A DNA stretch of 64,000 nt, taken from the NCBI RefSeq assembly GCF_022605725.1, contig NC_065567.1, positions 33,459,127 to 33,523,126 of the forward strand. Direction: 5' to 3'. The translations under genes were made by a program, and so were the position numbers. Origin of the DNA: Anthonomus grandis grandis (lineage: Eukaryota > Arthropoda > Insecta > Coleoptera > Curculionidae). Of this stretch, positions 56,468-64,000 are shown piece by piece (within the stretch, counting starts at the first letter, position 1; each line of letters opens with the position of its first letter). The notes under the pieces were generated by a model, which had not been told where the DNA came from, searched no databases, and was given only the letters and a program-made list of their open reading frames with translations.

Positions 56468-57574
56468 AATATCTAGTAAAAAAGTACGTTTATAAATAAT
56501 AGAACCTAATACAAGTTAATATTTTACTTATATTCGTTTATTTAAAGAGAAATGTAAAATAACAATGATAAAACGTATAAAATAATCGCATTTCCTATTG
56601 TTGATCGCGCGACTCTGTCTAATATTCCGTTCACAATTCAATTTCAGCAGCATCGAGAGAATCTCGTATCTTCGTCTGTTACACGTTATCTGCACCGAAC
56701 TTGCCTTGCCTATCTTTATCTGACAAATATTGATTGTTGAACGGGCCGGGGTGCCGTGGAAAGACTCGAATTGACCGTAAATATACAGGGTGTCTACTAT
56801 AAAAACCGCCAAACTTTAAGAGGTGATTGATTTTATCAAATCTCTTTGTTTTTTTTTTCATATAAACAAGAATATCTCCGTTATTCTTACCATCACCTAA
56901 AATTTAGATATACCATCTAAAAGAGAATTAAATTTGATATAAGATTGGTATATTTAAGTTTTTGAGTAATTTCTTATACCGGGTGTTATCAGAAGTTAAA
57001 TGTAACATTTGGTGCAAAATTAGTGGTATCTTCTTCGTTGTCGTTTTTCTAAAATTTGGTAAATAGAGATATGTTTTTTTTCAGCAAAAACTACAGCATT
57101 TAATATGCTTTCCAATGATATACTTACTTTTGTGATAGCTATTTGTTTTCACAGCAACATCGCGGGCAAAAGAAAGAAAACCACAAAAATTGAAAATTTT
57201 CAAATTTTATATTTCTTGATCTTTTGAGCACCAATGCGGTGAGTACTTGTAGATCTATCTTCCCTAACACAACAACTCCAAAAATTTCCATTAAAGAAGC
57301 CGTAAACAAATAACATATCGCGATATTCATTCTTTAAGAAAAAAGACAGGTTTTCCTTCTTTTGTAAATAGCAATGAATCCGCAAAAGAAGGAAATTTAC
57401 AAACCATGTTTCACTTGATTTTAAAACTAAAGCATAGATATTTACAATTTGACAAGAACTGTCATTAAGTTTTCACTTCGACATAAGTAATTTGATTTGA
57501 ACGTGCTTAAAAATATAATGCCTAGTTTCACAGACATTGAATATCGGGACATCTTATTTATTTAAGGTGTCACA

Positions 57575-59872
57575 AATAGAAACTGGCGGGAGGCAGCAAG
57601 GGAGTATGCGCTTCGTTTTCCTAATAGGCGGCAACCCCATAGAAGTACATTTGCAGAAGTTCTCAGACGTTGTGGGGAAACTGGTTCCTTTCGAGGTTTG
57701 CGGATTAGAGAAGGTGGTCAAAATGGTCAACGCTGGAGACAAGAACCTGCGATTATGAGAGCTGTTGCAGAAGATAGATCTAGAAGTATTCGCCGCATTG
57801 GTGTTGCATGAAGGATTCACCATTCCACTGCACATAGAGTTCTTAAAAAAATAATTTGCATCCATTTCATTTGAAAAAAGTCCAGGATTTATTGCCAGTG
57901 GATGGTGAGGTGAGGCTTTAATTCTGTAGGTGGTACTTGAATAAGTTGCAAGAGTGGGGAACAGATCAAATATTTTGGACCGATGAAGCAACATTTACAA
58001 GAGTCGGAATAATGAATTTAAGAAAAAACCATATATGGCATACAGAAAACCCTCATGCGACTGTTGTTTCACATTTTCAGCATGAGATAAAGGTCAACGT
58101 ATGGATAGGATTAATGAGAGGTCGCCTTTTCGGGCCTTTAATAGTTCCTGATCGGCTCAATTCCAATGAGTTTTTAAATTTATTAAATAATGATCTTGTT
58201 GACTTTCTGGAAGAAATCCCTTTAGCCGCTAGATAGGAACTTTGGTTTCAAATAGACGGATGCCCAGCCCATAATGGTAGAATTGTGCAAAATTCCTTGA
58301 ATCAATGCTTTGGGGAGAAATGGATCGGAAGATACGGTCCGGTAAGATGGCCGCCCAGAAGGCCTGACCTTACGCCCCTTGACTTTTATGTCTGGGGCAC
58401 ATTAAAATCTAATGTTTATAGTATTAACATTAATACTGGAACGAACTAATTAATCGAATTAGTGTGTGTTACAATGAAATGCGAATCAATCATGAAACTG
58501 AATCAATAAATAACAACTCTCAAGTCGACGTCATATATACGGACTTTTCTAGGGCCTTTGACCGACTCTTCCATGGTATTCTCGTTAACAACTTCGATCG
58601 AATTTATGGATTTTCTTCCGGCCTAACGAATCTTTTTAGATCCTACTTGAGTGACCGCCCCCAGTACATAGAATGCTATGGTCGAAGCTCGGCAAAGATT
58701 GTTGCCGCCTCTGGAGTTCCGCAGGGCTCAATTTCGGGACCGCTTTTTTTCAACTCATTTATTAATAAAATATCTGATGAACTTTCTGTAAATAGTCTAT
58801 TATACGCGGACGATAAAAAAGTTTTTTATAGAATTAACAGCATTTTGGACTGTATTTTACTTCAAAGTGACTTAAAGAAACTTAATGCATGGTGTAAAAA
58901 TAATAACCTGCCTCTAAATGCTGCTAAATGTAATGTTGTTTTTTTCAGTTTAAAGAAAAAAATAATTATTTATGACTATACCATAGACAATGTCACAGTC
59001 CCTAGATCAACAGTTTTGAATGACTTAGGCGTAACATTTGATAGCTCTCTTTCTTTTTAGCCACACATTACAGATATTGTCAAACGTAGCTACAGAATGC
59101 TAGGTTTTGTAATACGTAACTCTCATAATTTTAATAATATCCTCAGCCTAAAAATCTTATTCTTCTCATATGTCAGATCCATACTTGAGTATGCTTCTCA
59201 AGTTTCGTCCCCCTATTACCAAAACCATATAAATGAGACTGAAGGTATACAGAGAAAATTTCTAAAATTTCTTTGCTATAAATACGATGGAGTGTACCCA
59301 GAAATCGGCTTTCCACATGCACGGTTACTGGAAAGATTTTTTTTTCATTCTTTAGAAGATAGAAGAAAATCTGCTGATTTGCAGTTTCTATATAAATTAG
59401 TGAACAACTTAATCGACTTGCCAGAATTATTACAAGAACTGAACTTTCATATACCTCGCATATCAGCCAGAAACTCACATTTTACCTACCTAGACCAAGG
59501 ACTAACATTAACAAATTTTCTCCACTACGCAGAGCCTGTAGCACATATAATTCTGTTCAGGGTCAATGTGACTTATTTAACTGTAGCATAGCAGATATCA
59601 AAAAAGTACACTATTCTTAGTAAAACTTTGCTTTTTTTTTCTTTACTTTCCTCATTGTTTTTCTTTTTAAGCATTTCGTTATTGTTATTGATTGTAAATG
59701 TATTTTTTTGCCCATTCAGTAATTGGATGTATTTCTGTTGAATGGCGTAAATAAAATAAAATAAAATAAATGCGACAAAAACGCGTTGAACTTGAACGGG
59801 TTGTTGATAGCGTCAGAAGAAGATGCATCAAATGTATTGAACAAGAGGGAAGACATTTTGAACAATTGTTAT
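57575..59872 (+). pseudogene. Tc1-like transposase pseudogene split by a LINE
   Basis: The N-terminal region (WREAAREYALRFPNRRQPHR, then TFAEVLRRCGETGSF, RIREGGQNGQRW) is an HTH of the DUF4817/IS630 type. After frame changes near 57810-57930 the catalytic part reads IFWTDEATFTRVG (first Asp), IKVNVWIGL, then after a stop WFQIDGCPAHNG (second Asp) and WPPRRPDLTPLDFYVWG (third position). I count 36 residues between the second and third Asp, as in the two other Tc1-type copies here. The gene is interrupted after NEMR at 58484 and resumes at 59768 with MRQKRVELERVVDSV to a stop near 59872. Confidence 0.85.
58485..59767 (+). mobile_element. 1.28-kb 5'-truncated LINE with 8-bp target duplication
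   Basis: The target duplication AAATGCGA is at 58477-58484 and 59768-59775. The copy ends in a (TAAAA)n tail at about 59745-59767. The reverse transcriptase is truncated at its 5' side: VDVIYTDFSRAFDRLFHG, SGVPQGSISGPLFFNSFI, LLYADDKKVF (catalytic YADD), LNAAKCNVVFF and NDLGVTFDSSLSF, then a stop at 59058. The C-terminal region continues open in 59097-59591. The open frame at 58464 is chimeric: its first seven residues belong to the transposase. Family: jockey/CR1-like; not the same copy type as those at 34480 or 47030. Confidence 0.9.
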
Positions 59873-60894
59873 AATTTTAGGTTTGTTTAATGAAATTTTG
59901 AATATTTAATTTTGGTCAATTAAGAAATATAAAATTTGAAAATTTTTAATTTTTGTGGTTTTCTTTCTTTTGCCCATGATATTGCTGTGAAAACAAATAG
60001 CTATCACAAAAGAAGTATATCATTGGAAAGCGTCTTAAATGCAGTAGTTTTTGCTGAAAAAAAACATGTCATATACTAAATTTTAGAAAAACGACAACGA
60101 AGAAGATACCACTAATTTTGCACATTTCTCAAATGTAATATTTAACATTTAACTAACACCCGGTATAAAAAATTACTCAAAAACTTAAAAATATCCATCT
60201 TATAGCAATTTTAGTTCTCTTTCAGATTGTATATCTAAATTTTATGTGGTTATAAGAATAACGGAGATATTCTTGTTTATATGAAAAAAAAAAAAAGAAA
60301 TTTGATAAAATCAAAAAATGTTAAATACCAGAGGAACTAACAACTTTTCGAAAAAATGTTATGCGACTTTTTTATTGCAAATGACTTGTTTAATCACCGG
60401 TAAATATCGGAATAAATTTTGCCGTTTATTTTAATGCGTAGACGTAGTATATTGATTGTACTCAATTTTGAAGCTTGACCAAGTAACTTCACCTAAACTA
60501 TACAAAGAAACACTAAAACACTAGTAACATGCATGCAAAATTTGGCAAAAATCAGTACACTAGAAAAAAAGTTATTAAAAAAAATAAGAAAACAAAATAT
60601 TTTTTTCAACACCTTAATTTTGGTTTTTCAAAAAAATTGTATAAAAGTTTGTTGCATTAATTTTTCATGTAGAATCGCCCACCTAAATCCTGATGCGTAA
60701 TTTCGAAACACCCTGTATAAACAGATATTCAAATGTCGATACTTAATAATCAATATATTTGAAAGCGTCTTTAAGAACAAAAAACTTTCAACAGTTTTAA
60801 GCCATCCAGTACATACACAGCGTGTACTAAGATCACGAGCTCTCACAAAATCTTAACGACATATTATGAAGCTCTCACTAATGTAAGGGCAGTA

Positions 60895-61200
60895 CCGAGT
60901 GAGGATTCAACGATCGAACCGGACTCGCCGGCCGCTACGTAATCGCAGTACGACAAGAGCAAGATGGCGGCATCTCGCGCCGCACCTGTCCGTGATTGTG
61001 GTACCGTCGAGGTTCCGGTGCCGACACGGTGGAGCGTCGCGACGCTGCTGGCACGCCGCGTCGACGACGAACCGGTGCGTCGCGTGGACGCCTGCGATGG
61101 CGTCGCGACGCTTCGCGCCAAAATAGGTAACGGCAGCGATCCTAAAAAAGAAACAACAACTCTGCTGGGGGTGAAGGAAGGATTTGTCGCGTCTTGAGAC
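60895..61200 (+). CDS. CpG-rich island, possible first exon of a host gene
   Basis: About 250 bases are GC-rich and dense in CG dinucleotides, in sharp contrast to the flanks. On the plus strand AGCAAGATGGCGGC at 60959 is a strong start context. The frame from 60964 gives MAASRAAPVRDCGTVEVPVP and runs to RAKIG at a possible donor (ATAG|GTAACG, about 61125). All three other long frames are also open because stops are rare in this base composition, so the reading frame is not secure. No domain was recognised. It may equally be a promoter CpG cluster or transposon-derived. Confidence 0.35.
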
Positions 61201-61350
61201 GAGTTTTTTTTTTGGGGGTTTTTTATTCATCCCTGGGCCTATTTTCTAAAAATTGATTTGCTAATTTAATATTATTTGAAGCTATTGATGATCCGTCCGA
61301 GGAATATACAGGGTGATTATAAGTAGGAAAATATTGAAAATTTAGCAACG

Positions 61351-61600
61351 TGTCAGTATTAAAATATAATAGGATGGGTACGAAATAAAACACGCAGATT
61401 GTTTTATCTTCTATTGAAAACGGTTCTAAAGGAACTAACTATTAAGACAAGAGAACCAAATAAAAATATCCATCGTTTGTGTTTATATTAACACCATTCA
61501 AATTTAAGACAGGCCGATGGTAATAAATTAGATAAGTAAAGTGCGGTCTCTACGGTGTCGAATTACAATTTTTGCTTCGACTTATTTGATATATTTAACA
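61351..61600 (-). repeat. Candidate copia LTR with polypurine tract
   Basis: On the minus strand a purine tract TGAGTGGGAG (61610-61601) is followed by TGTTAAATATATC at 61600. The candidate LTR ends CTGACA at 61351, giving TG...CA and 250 bases. It lies immediately downstream of a copia polymerase relic in the expected order. Confidence 0.6.
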
Positions 61601-61734
61601 CTCCCACTCAAAAAATGTAATAACATATTATACCGAGAGCACTATAATGAAACTACACTTATTTACTAATCAAAAAAAATTAAGAAGATAAAACAAATAC
61701 AAAAAAGAACAAAAAAAAAACTTATTTTAATCCC

Positions 61735-61965
61735 AGTTTGAATATCTACAAACTTAGTAGTAGACAATAGCTTTGTGAATGCATCTGCCAGTTGTTCACT
61801 TGTGGAAATATATTTAAGGATTATATTATTCTGAATAACCTGTTCTCTTGAAAAATGATGTGTTTTGATCTTTTATGACTTACTGGATTTTTTTTGCAAT
61901 AGCAATACATGCATTATTATTTTCATATATAGTAATTGGGCTTTTCCGATTTGGAGCCTGTCCAA
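61735..61965 (-). pseudogene. Ty1/copia RNase H relic
   Basis: Read on the minus strand: PITIYENNNACIAIAK, then VSHKRSKHI, then after a shift LKYISTSEQLADAFTK and a final KFVDIQTGIKI. This is the conserved end of copia Pol (DN/ENxxCI, HKRSKHID, EQLADIFTK). Frameshifts make it inactive. The LTR candidate at 61600-61351 follows it. Confidence 0.8.
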
Positions 61966-62330
61966 ATTTAAAAAATATCATCCACAAACCGTCTCGAAAT
62001 TAAAATCTTGTTGATAATTGTGTATTAAACAGTTTTTCTTCAAAATCTGACATCACGATATCAGTCAGTAGGGGAGACAAACCAGAACCCATTGGTAAAC
62101 CATCTATAATATATATCATTAAACCTAAAGAAATCTAAATTAAATCACGCACGCAACAAAGAAATGATTCCCGTTTTAGTTCTGGGTGTTTGATTTTGAT
62201 GTTTATTTAAGCCATTTTCTATTATAGCTATTAGTTCGTTTCTGGTTATGCTGGGAAAAAGATTAACTATGTCAAAGGAGACAAGAAGATAATTTTTTTA
62301 AAAAGATACACAACACCTCACTAAAACACC
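61966..62330 (-). pseudogene. Penelope-like reverse transcriptase relic
   Basis: The minus-strand readings are NYLLVSFDIVNLFPSITRNE (about 62295), LNLDFFRF, DGLPMGSGLSPLLTDIVMSD (about 62060-62110) and RRFVDDIF (about 61973-61994). The MGSxLSPLLADI and FVDD motifs with this spacing are characteristic of Penelope-like elements. Stops and shifts are present. It abuts the copia relic directly. Confidence 0.75.
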
Positions 62331-63200
62331 TTATTTTAAAAACATTGTAATACGAAAACTCTCCCATATATCAATTTTTGACAAGAAAATTTTACAATGT
62401 TGCCATTTTTAACAAAATTCTTAATAAATAATATAATCTCAAATGCAGCATATAACTTATTAGGATAATCAAAGACTGATTTTTATCCAGGATGCCAAAT
62501 TTACGAACATTTCAAATTTCAGTTCGCCGTGGACGTATATCTCACGTGCTCTTTTATTTTCATAAATTTTCAATAGCATTTATGTGTTAAAATGTTTTAC
62601 GGTAAACAATGCTATAAGCCCATAAATCTGTAATTAAAAATCAAAATCGATTTATATGACTAAACAAAAGCTCGATAATTAAAACATCGGGCGTCCATTA
62701 AACAAATACGTTTTTCCGTTGGCCCAGTTTATTGGAAATATTTTCCTTTTTTATCCGGTTCAAAAATAGCTTCAAATGATGCATTAGGTACTTGAGAGTG
62801 ACGGAATTTAATACAAAACACAATGCAAAAAACAGATAATAATAGTAATCTAATATGTAATAATATGCTAAACTATAAAGGTTTTATAAAATTTGCATAC
62901 AACAACAATGATCACGTTAGAAGAATACAGTAATGGGAGTGATGAGATGATTTAAAGGTTCGTTAATTTTAATTTTATAAGCTTAGAAACATCAACAAGG
63001 GAATATTAAGACATGATCTGTTTAATGGAAAATTTCTTTAATGTTCTTAATCAAAAGCAAAAATTATCAATTTGATTGGACCTTGTGATGTAAAACTAAA
63101 AAGAATAGTAGTTAATTTTATTCTCAATTCAGGTAAATTTTTAAATTAAATATCGGAGCAGTATGTATATTTAATGAAAATGGCTCTTTTATAGCCCATA
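62330..63200. other. AT-rich sequence between relics, no gene seen
   Basis: It may contain unrecognised parts of the Penelope-like element; I see no motif. Confidence 0.35.
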
Positions 63201-63204
63201 TCTA

Positions 63205-63800
63205 CACTTAATCTCTTGAGAGTGTCTCAAAATGTACGGTTGAATTAGAGGATTTCTCTTTGCACATGCATAAACTGCAATATTTTCTGATATCATTAAG
63301 CAATTCCCTTCCGTTAAGATTATTTGAGTATACATGAGCCAGAAAATTGTAATTTTCTTCAATTAATAACAGGTTCTGATTGCTAGCTACTTTATTATCG
63401 ACTAGATAATCCTTGTGCTCTAGAATATGCAAAGAAAGCGGAAACGCCTTTTCATTTATCTCATACTTAAAAAACGATTCGAAATCTCAGTACTAAGCTT
63501 ATCTAGAATTTCAATTAGAAAACATTTTGTAACTTGATATGTATGATATGAGTTACGTCATCTGCAACATTGCCTGGTATCTTAAGTTTTCTTCTTGTAC
63601 TTTTTTTGATGGTCACTTCCATTTCTTCACAAAGTTGCTTAGTCTTGAAAATAACAAAATCACAGAAAGTTATTCTTCATTCCTGCAGATAGTCCTCCAA
63701 CGTTTCCAACAGTGTGTTTTTTGCAAAGCAATGTCATATCAACTGTCTCAGTTTTTATATCCCGTAACTTCTTAAGGGTCTTTCGTATTTGATCAAGTTG
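63205..63800 (-). pseudogene. hAT-like / ZMYM1-like transposase relic
   Basis: Minus-strand fragments in several frames: KHTVGNVGGLSAGM (about 63690), KQLCEEMEVTIKKSTRRKLK (about 63600), IPGNVADDVTHI, EILDKLSTEISNRFLS (about 63500) and the open piece 63432-63208 (HILEHKDYLVDNKVASNQNL). The sequence LCEEMxV..RxxRxxPG followed by a LxxLDxLxxEIxxRF helix is typical of the hAT-derived TTF/ZMYM-type family. The catalytic core is not seen. Broken. Confidence 0.6.
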
Positions 63801-64000
63801 CATTAATAAACTTCTTCTACTACTACATTGGCACTACATGTTGTATCAGACTAGCACTGTAATTTATGTGAATTTTTTGAGCACGTCCCATCGATGAGTA
63901 GATTTTGTAAAGAAAGTGTATATTTGTTTAACTGTGCCAAAAAAGGTTATTACTTGTAGATTGGCATAAGCTTCCACTAAATTAATCAGATGATTAATTA
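63800..64000. other. Window end, no further feature
   Basis: It probably continues the hAT-like relic's upstream part, but no clear motif is visible. Confidence 0.3.

Larger units (their letters stand above)
56786..60715 (+). mobile_element. Long-TIR Tc1-like transposon containing a LINE
   Basis: Inverted homology of about 400 bases links 56830-57235 with 59925-60325: the AACAAGAATATCTCCGTTAT, AGTGGTATCTTCTTCGTTGT and GATAGCTATTTGTTTTCACA blocks. The outer ends are proposed as TA|CAGGGTG at 56786 and CACCCTG|TA at 60715, but the right-hand 390 bases outside the homology have no left counterpart, so the true right end is uncertain. The transposase (57575-59872) is split by a LINE. Confidence 0.75.

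Noticed and set aside
60864..61230. Three alternative long ORFs in the CpG-rich island
   Set aside because: All frames are open because of base composition; only the plus-strand frame with a good start context and possible donor was kept, at low confidence.
1..64000. CRISPR arrays, tRNA or rRNA genes, bacterial operons
   Set aside because: Repeats here are transposon or minisatellite in character. The tRNA-Lys-like stretches include only the 3' end with CCA, so they are not tRNA genes. Splicing and transposon content are eukaryotic.

Overview
This window looks like AT-rich insect nuclear DNA, with a beetle-like repeat and transposon content, although the order is my inference. It shows GT-AG introns, short host exons in long non-coding stretches, Tc1/mariner, PIF/Harbinger, pogo-like and piggyBac-like transposases, non-LTR, copia and Penelope reverse transcriptase relics, and a secreted Nimrod-type immune protein. 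There are no operons and no bacterial or clearly viral genes.

Layout. 0-3.3 kb holds a degenerate minisatellite interrupted by a broken Tc1/mariner-type element. 4.1-4.6 kb carries the first two exons of an MFSD8/CLN7-like transporter on the minus strand. 5.5-7.65 kb is a 5'-truncated pogo/DDE_1 transposon. 8.4-8.9 kb is a reverse-transcriptase relic. 10.7-13.16 kb is a block of inverted TGGCGCCCAAC-bearing repeats enclosing a LINE endonuclease ORF. 14-18 kb holds degenerate tandem repeats.

19.0-31.1 kb is one complete host gene on the minus strand. It has seven exons and 356 codons, encoding a signal peptide, a CCxGY motif and seven NIM/EGF-like repeats. Its introns are swollen by repeats. 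Intron 4 contains a tandem array whose units carry a perfect 18-nt complement of the tRNA-Lys(CUU) 3' end, plus a duplicated scrap of the gene's own last exon. Intron 2 contains a 2.0-kb long-TIR Tc1/mariner element inside an older repeat family.

31.6-36.3 kb is a complete-ended PIF/Harbinger element (TTA target duplication, a DDE transposase on the minus strand, a MADF/BESS-type accessory gene on the plus strand) split by a LINE. 36.3-46.4 kb is gene-poor repeat DNA. 46.4-50.9 kb is a piggyBac-like transposase split by a 2.2-kb LINE with a 7-bp target duplication. 51.7-51.9 kb is an isolated first coding exon of an unidentified host gene. 53.9-60.7 kb holds a non-autonomous relative of the intron-2 element, a Tc1-like relic, and a long-TIR Tc1-like element split by another LINE with an 8-bp target duplication. 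60.9-61.15 kb is a small CpG-rich island that may be a host first exon. 61.3-64.0 kb contains copia, Penelope-like and hAT-like relics.

How it fits together. The host genes are islands in a nested graveyard of transposons. Three DNA-transposon transposases of different superfamilies are each split by a LINE fragment, and the Nimrod gene has kept an intact spliced frame despite large intronic insertions.
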